Positions 25,895 to 34,488 of a stretch of 64,000 nt of DNA are shown in pieces. Both the position numbers and the translations under genes were made by a program. The notes under the pieces were generated by a model, which saw only the letters and a program-made list of their open reading frames with translations, searched no databases and was not told the DNA's origin. This DNA comes from Actinophytocola sp963826035 (GTDB lineage: Bacteria > Actinomycetota > Actinomycetes > Mycobacteriales > Pseudonocardiaceae): contig CAWGVZ010000018.1 in the NCBI GenBank assembly GCA_963826035.1, positions 124,001 through 188,000 on the forward strand, given 5' to 3'. Within the stretch, counting starts at the first letter, position 1, and the number at the start of each line of letters is the position of its first letter.

Positions 25895-27073
25895 CTACCG
25901 CTTCGCCGGGGGCATGCCGAGTCCGACGGCTGCCACGATGTCGCGCTGCACCTCGTTCGTGCCGCCGCCGAAGGTGAGGATCAGCGACGAGCGGTGCATC
26001 CGCTCGACCCTGCCCCGCAACAGCGCGCCCGGCGAGCCGGCCCGGACGTAGGCCTGCGGGCCGAGTACCTCCATGAGCAGCCGGTAGGCCTCGGTGGCGA
26101 ACTCCGTGCCGAAGACCTTGGTGGCCGACGCGTCCGCCGGGTTCAGCCCCCGCTCGACCCCCCACGCGATCTTCCAGTTGATGAGCTTCAGGAACTCGGC
26201 CTTCGCGTGCACGCGCGCCAGGTGCACCTGCACCCACTCCTGGTCGATCACCCGCCGCCCGTCGGGCAGCTTGGTCGCCTGGGCCCACTCGCGGACCTCG
26301 TGCAGGGCCTGTCGGATCGGCGCGGACGAGGTCAGCGCCACCCGCTCGTGGTTGAGCTGGTTGGTGATCAGTGGCCAGCCCTTGTTCACCTCGCCCACCA
26401 GCGACGACGCCGGCACCCGCACGTCCTCGTAGTAGGTGGCGCTCGTGGTCGGCCCGGACACCGTGCGCACGGGCGTCCACGAGAAGCCCGGCGCGTCGGT
26501 CGGCACGATGAGGATCGACAGGCCCTTGTGCTTCGGCGCGTCCTGGTCGGTGCGGCACGCGAGCCACACGTAGTCGGCGTAGGAGATCAGCGACGTCCAC
26601 ATCTTCTGGCCGTTGATCACGTAGGAGTCGCCGTCGCGGACCGCGCGGGTGCGCAGCGACGCGAGGTCGGTCCCCGCCTCCGGTTCGGAGTAGCCGATGG
26701 CGAAGTGGAGCTCGCCGGCCGCGATCTTCGGCAGGTAGCACTCCTTCTGGTTTTCCGTGCCGAACTTCATGATCGTCGGGCCGACCGTGTTGATGGTCAG
26801 GAACGGCACGGGGGCCCCGGCGACCGCGGCCTCGTCGAGGAAGATGAGCTGGTCGAGCATCGATCTGGCCTGCCCGCCGTACTCCCGCGGCCAGCCGATG
26901 GCCAGCCAGCCGTCCGCGCCCATCTGGCGCACGATCTCCTTGTACACCTCGCCCGAGCCGTAGTCGCCCCCGGCGGTCAGCGCCTCGCGGCGCTCGGGGG
27001 TCATGAGGTCGGCGAAGTACGCGGCCAGCTCGCGCCGCAGGCGCTCCTGCTGGGGCGTGTAGGCGATGTGCAT
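25895..27073 (-). CDS. fadE26: Acyl-CoA dehydrogenase FadE26
   Basis: A 392-residue subunit resembling Rv3504/FadE26: MHIAYTPQQERLRRELAAYF, IGYSEPEAGTDLASL (FAD-site region), YVINGQKMWTS, and LTFGGGTNEVQRDIVA at the end. It would pair with FadE27 to introduce the alpha,beta double bond in the cholesterol side-chain CoA ester. Its ATG at 27073 lies 17 bp from a perfect KstR-type palindrome shared with the divergent alcohol dehydrogenase operon. A 127 bp non-coding gap separates it from fadE27 and contains a TGAGCGAAGCGACCAATGA junction motif. Confidence 0.93.
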   Translation of the reverse strand: MHIAYTPQQERLRRELAAYFADLMTPERREALTAGGDYGSGEVYKEIVRQMGADGWLAIGWPREYGGQARSMLDQLIFLDEAAVAGAPVPFLTINTVGPTIMKFGTENQKECYLPKIAAGELHFAIGYSEPEAGTDLASLRTRAVRDGDSYVINGQKMWTSLISYADYVWLACRTDQDAPKHKGLSILIVPTDAPGFSWTPVRTVSGPTTSATYYEDVRVPASSLVGEVNKGWPLITNQLNHERVALTSSAPIRQALHEVREWAQATKLPDGRRVIDQEWVQVHLARVHAKAEFLKLINWKIAWGVERGLNPADASATKVFGTEFATEAYRLLMEVLGPQAYVRAGSPGALLRGRVERMHRSSLILTFGGGTNEVQRDIVAAVGLGMPPAKR

Positions 27074-27089
27074 CCATGCCCTCCCTGAC

Positions 27090-27103
27090 TAGAACACGTT
27101 CTA
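27090..27103. promoter_or_regulatory. Perfect KstR-type operator, fadE26 / mce4 operon promoter
   Basis: TAGAACACGTTCTA is a perfect 14 bp palindrome. It lies between fadE26 (start 27073) and the alcohol dehydrogenase (start 27144), so it probably governs both the fadE26-fadE27-fadD17 operon and the long mce4 operon. Confidence 0.92.
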
Positions 27104-27143
27104 AGAATGTACTAGAGTCCGCAGCGGAACAAGGAGGTCCCGG

Positions 27144-28229
27144 ATGAGAGCCGCCGTACTCAACCAGGTCGGGGACACGAAGCTTGAGCTCCGTGACGAC
27201 GTCCGCACGGTCGATGTGGGTCCGCAGGAGGTGCGGATCCGGGTGCGGGCCACCGGGGTCTGCCACAGCGACCTCTCCGCCATGGACGGGACGCTGCCCG
27301 CGCTGGCGCCGGGGATCGTCGGGCACGAAGGTGCCGGCGAGATCCTCGAGGTCGGCGCCGGAGTCGACCACCTGGCGGTCGGCGACCACGTGGCGCTGAC
27401 GTTCGTGCCGCCGTGCGGCACCTGCGGGAACTGCCGCGGCGGCCGCCCACACCTGTGCGCCGTCCACGCGATCGCCGCGTTCATGAACCCGCGGTTCCTG
27501 ATCGGCGACACCCCCGTCTTCGGTTACGCCGGCACCGGCACGTTCGCCGAGGAGCTGGTGGTGCCGGCCGTCGGAGCCGTCAAGATCGCCGACGACGTGC
27601 CGTTCGAGATCGCCGCGCTCGTCGCCTGCGGGGTGATGACCGGGGTCGGTGCGGTGATCAACACCGCGAAGGTCCAACCGGGCGACACGGTGCTGGTGAT
27701 CGGCTGCGGCGGGGTGGGCATCTCGGCCATCCAGGGCGCGCGGCTCGCCGGCGCCGCCACGATCGTCGCGGTCGACCCGGTGGTGGACAAGCACGAGTTG
27801 GCCAAGCACTTCGGTGCCACGCACGCGGTCACCCCGGACGGGCTGGCCGAGCTGCACGCGTCGCTGACCGAGAGCCAGGGCTGGGACTACACGTTCGACG
27901 TGGTCGGTGCGCCACCGACCATCCGGTCGGCCTGGGACAACGCCCGGCGCGGCGGCACGGTGGTGGTGGTCGGCGCCGGTCGCGCGGACTCGATGGTCGA
28001 GTTCAGCGCGCAGGAGCTGTTCCTGCACGACAAGCGCCTGCTCGGCTCGTTCTACGGCGGCGCGGACGTCCACCGGGACTACACGCGGCTGCTGTCGCTG
28101 TGGCGGGCCGGCCGGCTCGACCTCGACGGCATGATCAGCAAGCGGATCAAGCTGGACGAGATCAACGACGGGTTGCAGGCGCTACGGGCCGGCGGCAACC
28201 TGATCCGGCAGATCGTCACGTTCGGCTGA
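27144..28229 (+). CDS. Zinc-dependent alcohol dehydrogenase (MDR superfamily)
   Basis: A 361-residue MDR dehydrogenase. Catalytic zinc ligands are Cys40 and His61 with Glu62 (GVCHSD, GHEGAGE), and structural zinc ligands are Cys91, Cys94, Cys97 and Cys105. The NAD-binding motif GCGGVG follows in VLVIGCGGVGISAIQGA. As the first gene of the KstR-controlled mce4 operon and with an aldehyde dehydrogenase two genes on, it may oxidise the C26-hydroxysterol made by CYP125 to the aldehyde; this is inferred from position. ATG at 27144 with AAGGAGG upstream; 6 bp to hsd4A. Confidence 0.87.
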   Translation: MRAAVLNQVGDTKLELRDDVRTVDVGPQEVRIRVRATGVCHSDLSAMDGTLPALAPGIVGHEGAGEILEVGAGVDHLAVGDHVALTFVPPCGTCGNCRGGRPHLCAVHAIAAFMNPRFLIGDTPVFGYAGTGTFAEELVVPAVGAVKIADDVPFEIAALVACGVMTGVGAVINTAKVQPGDTVLVIGCGGVGISAIQGARLAGAATIVAVDPVVDKHELAKHFGATHAVTPDGLAELHASLTESQGWDYTFDVVGAPPTIRSAWDNARRGGTVVVVGAGRADSMVEFSAQELFLHDKRLLGSFYGGADVHRDYTRLLSLWRAGRLDLDGMISKRIKLDEINDGLQALRAGGNLIRQIVTFG

Positions 28230-28235
28230 TCCACA

Positions 28236-29111
28236 GTGGACTCACTCAGCCTGGCGGGCAAGGTCGCGATCGTCACCGGTGCGGGAGCGGGACTCGGCCG
28301 CGCGGAGGCGCTCGCGCTCGCCCGCGCTGGTGCCGACGTGGTGGTGAACGACCTGACCGCGGGCGACACGGTGGCGGAGATCGAGGCGGCCGGCGGCAAG
28401 GCGGTGTTCGTCGAGGGTGACATCGGCGAGCGGGCCACGGCCGACGCGCTGGTGGCCACCGCCACCGAACGGTTCGGCGGCCTGCACGTGGTGGTGAACA
28501 ACGCGGGCGTGCTGCGCGACCGGATGCTGTTCAACATGTCCGACGACGAGTGGGACCTGGTCCTGCGCGTCCACCTGCGCGGGCACTTCCTGTTGTCCCG
28601 CAACGCCGCCGCCTACTGGCGCGACCAGGCGAAGGCGAACGGCGGCACCACCTACGGGCGGGTGGTGAACACGGCGTCCGAGGCGTTCCTGTTCGGCTCC
28701 GAGGGGCAGCCGAACTACGCGGCGGCCAAGGCGGGCATCACCGCGCTGACGCTGGCCACCGCCCGCGGTCTCGCCCGCTATGGCGTGCGGGCCAACGCCA
28801 TCTGCCCGCGGGCGCGTACGGCCATGACGGCCACGGTGTTCGGGGACGCGCCCGAGGGACCCGACCCGCTGGCGCCGGAACACGTGGCGCCGCTGGTCGC
28901 CTACCTCGCCGCGCCGGCCGCCGAACGGATCAGCGGTCAGGTGTTCGTCGTGTACGGCGGCATGGTGGCCCTGCTCGCCCCGCCGACCGTCGAACAGCGG
29001 TTCGACAGTCCCCAGTGGACACCCGAGGAACTGGACCAGGCGGTCGGTGGCTACTTCGCCGACCGCGATCCACAACGGACCTTCGCCGCCACCGAGCTGA
29101 TGTCGCTCTAG
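28236..29111 (+). CDS. hsd4A: 3-hydroxyacyl-CoA / 17beta-hydroxysteroid dehydrogenase Hsd4A
   Basis: A 291-residue SDR enzyme resembling Rv3502c/Hsd4A: the cofactor motif TGAGAGLG (14-21), VVVNNAGVLRD, and the catalytic set Ser148, Tyr161 and Lys165 (NTASEAFLFG, NYAAAKAG). It would oxidise the 3-hydroxyacyl-CoA side chain after EchA19, and members can also act on the 17-hydroxy group. The GTG at 28236 lies 6 bp after the alcohol dehydrogenase stop. Position directly upstream of the yrbE4/mce4 genes is like Rv3502c-Rv3501c, with two genes inserted here. Confidence 0.92.
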   Translation: MDSLSLAGKVAIVTGAGAGLGRAEALALARAGADVVVNDLTAGDTVAEIEAAGGKAVFVEGDIGERATADALVATATERFGGLHVVVNNAGVLRDRMLFNMSDDEWDLVLRVHLRGHFLLSRNAAAYWRDQAKANGGTTYGRVVNTASEAFLFGSEGQPNYAAAKAGITALTLATARGLARYGVRANAICPRARTAMTATVFGDAPEGPDPLAPEHVAPLVAYLAAPAAERISGQVFVVYGGMVALLAPPTVEQRFDSPQWTPEELDQAVGGYFADRDPQRTFAATELMSL

Positions 29112-29120
29112 GAGGAACCC

Positions 29121-30632
29121 ATGACGCTGACCTTGCGACCCCACTGCGACGAGTTGGGCCTGCGGGACGGGCAACTGCTCGTCGACGGCAAGTGGCGGCC
29201 GGCGGCCGACGGCGCCACCTGGACCCACCTGCACCCGGCCACCGGCGAGAGCATCGGGCAGTTCGCGGTCGCCACGGCGTCCGATGTGGACGATGCCGTG
29301 CGGGCCGCACGCCGGGCCTTCGACGAGGGCACCTGGCCGACCGCGCGGGCGACCGTGCGCATCCAGGCGCTGCGCACCTACGCGCAGTTGATCCGCGAGC
29401 ACGCGGACGAGCTGCGCGGCCTGCAGGCACTGGACAACGGTGTGCCGCTGTCGTTCGGCGGGATCTACGCGACCTCGGTGGGCGCGGCGGCCGACGTGTT
29501 CGACCACCACGCCGGCTGGGTCGACAAGGTGGGCGGCCAGACCCTGCCGCCGTACCAGGGCGGTGACCACCTGGCCATGACGTTCCGCGAACCGCTCGGC
29601 GTGGTGGCGGCCATCCTGCCGTGGAACGCGCCGTTCCTGCTGTTCGCGCAGAAGCTCGGCCCGGCGCTCGCCGCCGGCTGCACGGTCGTGCTGAAGCCGA
29701 GCGAGTACGCGACGTTCACCGTGCTGCGCATGGTGGAGCTGCTGGCCGAGGCGGGCGTCCCGGACGGCGTGGTGAACGTGGTCACCGGCCCCGGCGACCC
29801 GACCGGCGAGGCGCTGATCACCCACCCGATGGTCGACAAGGTCAGCTTCACGGGCAGCCGCGCGGTCGGCAAGCACATCGTCAGGGCGTCGGCCGACACA
29901 CTGAAGCGGGTCTCGCTCGAGCTGGGCGGCAAGAGCCCGGCCATCGTGTTCCCGGACGCGCCGGACGTGGGGCTGGCGGCCATGACCACCATGGGCACGG
30001 TCACCATGGGCCTGTCCGGCCAGGCATGCGTTTCGCACACCCGCGCGCTCGTGCACCGCGACGTCTACGACCAGTTCGTGGCCGGCGCGCAGATGATGGC
30101 CGGCATCATCAAGTACGGCGACCCGTTCGACCCGGCGACGCTCGCCAGCCCGCTGATCAACACCAAGCAGTTCGACCGGGTGACCGGCCTGATCGACCGC
30201 GGCCGGGAGAGCGGCGCGCGGCTGGTGTGCGGCGGCGAGCGGGCCGACGGCGAACTCGCGAGCGGCAACTTCGTGCTGCCGACCGTGTTCGCCGACGTCA
30301 CGAACGACATGGAGATCGCCCGCGAGGAGGTCTTCGGCCCGGTGCTCGCGATCATCCCGTTCGACGACGAGGACGACGCCGTGCGGCTGGCCAATGACAC
30401 CGAGTACGGCCTCGGTGCCGGTGTGTACACAACGGATGTCCGGCGGGCGTTCCGGCTCGCCAGGAAGCTGCGTGCCGGCACGGTCGGCATCAACGGGTTC
30501 CAGGTCGAGCCGCACCTGCCGTTCGGTGGTTTCAAGCAGTCGGGGCTCGGCCGCGAGGGTGGCCAGAGCGCGTTCGAGGCCTACACGGAGTTGAAGACAG
30601 TACTGATGCCGCTGACGGACGAGCTGATGTAG
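29121..30632 (+). CDS. Aldehyde dehydrogenase
   Basis: A 503-residue NAD(P)-dependent aldehyde dehydrogenase. The general base is Glu267 (LELGGKSP) and the nucleophile is Cys303 (GQACVSHTR); PWNAPFLLF, GPGDPTGEAL, EEVFGPVL and HLPFGGFKQSG are the usual family blocks. In this sterol operon it may turn the C26 aldehyde to the acid needed by FadD ligases, though CYP125 can also reach the acid alone. The ATG at 29121 has AGGAGGAACCC upstream, 9 bp after hsd4A. Confidence 0.88.
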   Translation: MTLTLRPHCDELGLRDGQLLVDGKWRPAADGATWTHLHPATGESIGQFAVATASDVDDAVRAARRAFDEGTWPTARATVRIQALRTYAQLIREHADELRGLQALDNGVPLSFGGIYATSVGAAADVFDHHAGWVDKVGGQTLPPYQGGDHLAMTFREPLGVVAAILPWNAPFLLFAQKLGPALAAGCTVVLKPSEYATFTVLRMVELLAEAGVPDGVVNVVTGPGDPTGEALITHPMVDKVSFTGSRAVGKHIVRASADTLKRVSLELGGKSPAIVFPDAPDVGLAAMTTMGTVTMGLSGQACVSHTRALVHRDVYDQFVAGAQMMAGIIKYGDPFDPATLASPLINTKQFDRVTGLIDRGRESGARLVCGGERADGELASGNFVLPTVFADVTNDMEIAREEVFGPVLAIIPFDDEDDAVRLANDTEYGLGAGVYTTDVRRAFRLARKLRAGTVGINGFQVEPHLPFGGFKQSGLGREGGQSAFEAYTELKTVLMPLTDELM

Positions 30633-30645
30633 GAGAGCGGGGCAC

Positions 30646-31413
30646 ATGGGACGGCTGGAGGGAAAGGTCGCGCTGATCACCGGCGCCGCCCGAGGTCAGG
30701 GTGCGGCGGCGGCGGAGCGGTTCGTCGCCGAGGGCGCGCGAGTGGTCATCGCCGACATCGAGGTCGACGACGGCAAGCGCCTGGCCGACCGGCTCGGTGA
30801 CGCGGCGCACTTCCAGCGCCTCGACGTGTCCAATGAGGACGACTGGGTGACCGCGATCGCCGCCGCGAACGAAGCGTTCGGGCCGGTGTCCGTGCTCGTG
30901 AACAACGCCGGCATCCTGCACTTCTCGATGCTGGCCGAGACCGCGCTGGCCGACTACGAACGGGTCGTCCGGGTGAACCAGATCGGCACGTTCCTCGGCA
31001 TGCGCGCGGTGGTGCCCGGCATGGTCGAGTCGGGTGCCGGCTCGATCATCAACGTGTCCTCTGTCGAGGGTCTGGCGGCGGCGCCGCTGCTGACCGCTTA
31101 CACGGCAACGAAGTTCGCCATCCGCGGCATGACGAAGGTTGCGGCACTCGAGCTGGCGGCCAAGGGCGTGCGCGTCAACTCCGTGCACCCCGGGATGATC
31201 GAGACCGGCCTGCTGCCGACCGCGCTCGGCGGCACCCCGGTCGACCTCGCGTACGTCGCGAAGAAGGTGCCGATGCGCCGGGTCGGGCAGCCGGGGGAGA
31301 TCGCCGACCTGTCGGTGTTCCTGGCGAGCGACGAGGCCTCCTACTGCACGGGAGCGGAGTTCGTGGCGGACGGCGGGGTGACCGCCGGCCATTCGCTGTC
31401 CAGTTTCGGGTAA
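30646..31413 (+). CDS. SDR oxidoreductase, 3alpha/20beta-hydroxysteroid dehydrogenase-like
   Basis: A 255-residue classical SDR: TGAARGQG (12-19), VNNAGILHF, catalytic Ser138/Ser139, Tyr152 and Lys156 (INVSSVEG, YTATKFAIR). Overall it resembles the FabG3/20beta-HSD group (Rv2002 type), which oxidise or reduce steroid hydroxyls. The exact position on the sterol is unknown. It has AGGAGAGCGGGGCAC before the ATG at 30646 and is part of the mce4 operon. Confidence 0.85.
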   Translation: MGRLEGKVALITGAARGQGAAAAERFVAEGARVVIADIEVDDGKRLADRLGDAAHFQRLDVSNEDDWVTAIAAANEAFGPVSVLVNNAGILHFSMLAETALADYERVVRVNQIGTFLGMRAVVPGMVESGAGSIINVSSVEGLAAAPLLTAYTATKFAIRGMTKVAALELAAKGVRVNSVHPGMIETGLLPTALGGTPVDLAYVAKKVPMRRVGQPGEIADLSVFLASDEASYCTGAEFVADGGVTAGHSLSSFG

Positions 31414-31466
31414 CCCCGCGCCGGGACGGTCGTTGTTCAGTCGGGCCAAGGAACGTGGGTGAGGCT

Positions 31467-32252
31467 ATGAGCACAGACGCTCGTACCGCACCGGCGCGCG
31501 CGCTCGCCCAGGTAGGGCGGATGTCCACGCTCGCCTGGGAGGTGCTGCGGTGCCTGCCGCGGCGGCCGTTCCAGTTCCGTGAGTTCGTCCAGCAGTGCTG
31601 GTTCTTCGCGAGTGTCACCATCCTGCCGACCGCGCTCGTGTCCATCCCGTTCGGCGCGGTCATCGCGTTGCAGCTCGGGTCGCTGACCCAGCAGATCGGC
31701 GCGCAGTCGTTCACCGGTGCCGCAAGCGCGCTCGCCATCGTGCAGCAGGCGAGCCCGCTGATCACCGCGCTGCTCGTGGCCGGTGCGGGCGGCTCGGCCA
31801 TGTGCGCGGACATCGGCTCCCGCACGATCCGCGAGGAGATCGACGCGCTCCAGGTGCTCGGGGTGTCTCCCGTGCAGCGCCTGATCGTGCCGCGCGTGCT
31901 CGCCGTGATCGTGGTGGCCGTGCTGCTCAACGGCCTGGTGAGCGTGGTCGGCGTGGCCGGCGGCTACTACTTCAACGTGGTCATGCAGGGCGGCACCCCC
32001 GGCGCGTACCTGGCGTCGTTCAACGCCCTCGCGCAGCTGCCCGACCTGTGGGTCAGCGAGATCAAGGCGGTGATCTACGGGTTCGTGGCGGGAATCGTGG
32101 CCGCCTACCGCGGGCTCAACCCCGGCCGGGGTCCCAAGGGTGTGGGTGACGCGGTGAACCAGACGGTGGTGATCACCTTCCTGTTGCTGTTCCTCATCAA
32201 CGTGGTGATCACCGGCATCTACCTGCAGATCGTTCCCCCGAAGGGAATGTGA
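31467..32252 (+). CDS. yrbE4A: Mce4 permease YrbE4A (MlaE family)
   Basis: A 261-residue integral membrane protein of the MlaE/YrbE family with about five or six hydrophobic spans and the family-typical EEIDALQVLGVSP cytoplasmic loop. With YrbE4B it forms the inner-membrane permease of the Mce4 sterol importer; the ATPase (Mkl/MceG) is normally encoded elsewhere and is not in this window. The ATG at 31467 is preferred over GTG 31455 because GTGAGG directly precedes it. It begins the mce block, 53 bp after the SDR gene. Confidence 0.92.
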   Translation: MSTDARTAPARALAQVGRMSTLAWEVLRCLPRRPFQFREFVQQCWFFASVTILPTALVSIPFGAVIALQLGSLTQQIGAQSFTGAASALAIVQQASPLITALLVAGAGGSAMCADIGSRTIREEIDALQVLGVSPVQRLIVPRVLAVIVVAVLLNGLVSVVGVAGGYYFNVVMQGGTPGAYLASFNALAQLPDLWVSEIKAVIYGFVAGIVAAYRGLNPGRGPKGVGDAVNQTVVITFLLLFLINVVITGIYLQIVPPKGM

Positions 32253-33133
32253 CGCGAGTGACCACAGTGGACTCCAAGCAGGACGACGCGAGGGCGGCAC
32301 TGCCGCCCAGCCGCGCGGTCGACTTCGCGACCAAGCCGTTCGACGGCCTCGCCACGCTCGGCCAGCAGCTGGCCTTCTACGCGCGGGTCCTCGCCTCGGT
32401 GCCGCGCACGCTCGTGCACTATCCGCGCGAGGTGCTGCGGCTGCTGTCCGACGTGTTCTTCGGCAGCGGCGCGCTCGCGGTCATCGGCGGCACGCTCGGC
32501 GTGATGATCGGCATGACCGTTTTCACCGGCCTGATCGTCGGCCTCCAGGGCTACTCGGCGCTCAACCAGCTCGGCACCTCCGCGCTCACCGGTTTCATCG
32601 CCGCCTACTTCGACACCCGCGAGGTCGCGCCGCTGGCCGCCGGGCTCGCGCTGTCGGCGACCGTCGGCTGCGGCTTCACCGCGCAGCTCGGCGCCATGCG
32701 GATCTCCGAGGAGGTCGACGCGCTCGAGGTCATGGCCGTGCCGAGCCTGCCGTACCTGGTGACCACGCGGGTGATCGCCGCGGTGGCCGCCGTGATCCCG
32801 CTGTACCTGGTCGGGCTGCTGTGTTCCTACATCGCGTCCAGACAGATCACCGTGTGGTTCTACGGGCAGTCGGCCGGCACCTACGACCACTACTTCCATC
32901 TCTTCCTACCGCCGGAGGACGTGCTCTGGTCGTTCCTCAAGGTGATGGTCTTCAGCGTCGTGGTGATCATGGTGCACTGCTACTACGGCTACACGGCCAC
33001 CGGCGGACCGGCCGGCGTCGGCATGGCCGTCGGCCGCGCCGTGCGCGCCGCGATCGTGCTGCAGATGCTGCTCGACTTCTTCCTCAGCCTCGCCATCTGG
33101 GGCGCCACCACGACTGTGCGGATAGCTGGATGA
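32249..33133 (+). CDS. yrbE4B: Mce4 permease YrbE4B (MlaE family)
   Basis: A 294-residue MlaE-family membrane protein with GGTLGVMIGMTVFTGLIVG, the cytoplasmic loop EEVDALEVMAVPSLPYLV, and a C-terminal GVGMAVGRAVRAA segment. It pairs with YrbE4A. The GTG at 32249 overlaps the yrbE4A stop (GTGA); an alternative GTG at 32258 is three codons on. Its stop overlaps the mce4A ATG. Confidence 0.92.
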   Translation: MTRVTTVDSKQDDARAALPPSRAVDFATKPFDGLATLGQQLAFYARVLASVPRTLVHYPREVLRLLSDVFFGSGALAVIGGTLGVMIGMTVFTGLIVGLQGYSALNQLGTSALTGFIAAYFDTREVAPLAAGLALSATVGCGFTAQLGAMRISEEVDALEVMAVPSLPYLVTTRVIAAVAAVIPLYLVGLLCSYIASRQITVWFYGQSAGTYDHYFHLFLPPEDVLWSFLKVMVFSVVVIMVHCYYGYTATGGPAGVGMAVGRAVRAAIVLQMLLDFFLSLAIWGATTTVRIAG

Positions 33134-34488
33134 GCGAGCTTGCGAGCGAACCAAGGTCACAGGGCGACCTGACCAAACACGAGCGGCGTCGCTACCAGCT
33201 TTACGGGCTGGTGTTCCTGGTGATCGCCGCGCTGTTCGTGCTGCTGTCGGTGGCCTTCTACCGCAAGACGTTCGTCGACGTGGTCCCGGTACGGCTGGCC
33301 ACCGACCACGTGGGCAACCAGCTGCGGGTCGGCGCGGACGTGAAACTGCGCGGGCTGATCGTCGGCGAGGTGCGGGGCATCAGCCCGGAAGGCGACCACG
33401 CGGTGCTCGACCTGGCCCTGGATCCCGACCACGTGGCGCGGGTGCCGGCCAACGTGTCCGCCCGGCTGCTCCCCAAAACCCTGTTCGGCGAACGGTTCGT
33501 GGCGCTGCAGGTGCCCGAGCAGCCGGCCGAGCCGATCGCCGAGAACGCCCTCATCCCGCAGGACCGCAGCGCGGCGGCCATCGAGGTGGAGCAGGTCCTC
33601 GACAACCTGATGCCGGTGCTCCAGGCGATCCAGCCGGAGAAGCTGGCCAGCACGCTGCACGCCATGTCCACGGCGCTGGAGGGCCGCGGCGAGCAGTTCG
33701 GCGAGACAATCGTGTCGCTCGGCGCGTACCTCGAGGAGCTGGAGCCGTCGCTGCCGGCGCTGCGCGAGAACATCCGGCTGCTGACGGAGGTGGCCGACAC
33801 CTACGCCGAAGCCGGCCCGGAGCTGCTGACCGCGTTGCGCGACCTGACCACCACCACGCAGACGGTGGTGGAGCAGCGGTCGAACCTGGAGAACATGTAC
33901 CGCACGCTCACCACGGCGTCGGTCGACCTGGCTAACTTCCTGGCGGTCAACAAGGACAACCTGATCAACCTGACGTCCACCGCACGGTCCACTTTGGAGG
34001 TACTGGCGAAGTACGCGCCGGAGTACCCGTGCCTGCTCGACCAGCTGGTCGACTCCATCCCGTCGGCGGACGCCGCGTTCGGCAAGGGATCGGCGCATCC
34101 GAACGTCACGAGGGTGACCATCGAGATCACCGGCAACCGGGGCAAGTACCTGCCCGGCGTGGACACCCCGGAGTACAACGACAAACGCGGCCCGCGCTGC
34201 TACCCGGTGGCCGTGCCGCCCGCGCGGTTCCCGCAGTACCCGGCGGAAGGGCCGATCGACGACGGCTCGTACAAGCCGCCGGCGCCCGAGTCCGACCGCC
34301 CGGAGGACTTCCAGCCGACCGTGCCCAACTCGGCCGACGTGCCGTACCTGCCGAACAGCCCGGCCGAGCGGGAGCTGGTGTCCGTGCTCCTGGCGCCGGG
34401 GCTCGAGTTGTCGCCGGAACAGGTGCCGTCCTGGGGATCGCTGCTGCTCGGCTCATTGTTCCGTGGTTCGGAGGTGACGTTGCGATGA
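33130..34488 (+). CDS. mce4A: Mce4A, mammalian-cell-entry family protein
   Basis: A 452-residue secreted or anchored protein: one N-terminal transmembrane span (LVFLVIAALFVLLSVAFY), then the MCE domain (LRVGADVKLRGLIVGEVRG), a long helical tunnel region (about 150-330), and a Pro-rich tail. Mce proteins assemble a hexameric tube that conducts sterol to YrbE4AB. ATG 33130 overlaps the yrbE4B stop (ATGA). The first codons come from TGAGCGAGCTTGCGAGCGAACCA, a junction-type sequence. Confidence 0.92.
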   Translation: MSELASEPRSQGDLTKHERRRYQLYGLVFLVIAALFVLLSVAFYRKTFVDVVPVRLATDHVGNQLRVGADVKLRGLIVGEVRGISPEGDHAVLDLALDPDHVARVPANVSARLLPKTLFGERFVALQVPEQPAEPIAENALIPQDRSAAAIEVEQVLDNLMPVLQAIQPEKLASTLHAMSTALEGRGEQFGETIVSLGAYLEELEPSLPALRENIRLLTEVADTYAEAGPELLTALRDLTTTTQTVVEQRSNLENMYRTLTTASVDLANFLAVNKDNLINLTSTARSTLEVLAKYAPEYPCLLDQLVDSIPSADAAFGKGSAHPNVTRVTIEITGNRGKYLPGVDTPEYNDKRGPRCYPVAVPPARFPQYPAEGPIDDGSYKPPAPESDRPEDFQPTVPNSADVPYLPNSPAERELVSVLLAPGLELSPEQVPSWGSLLLGSLFRGSEVTLR

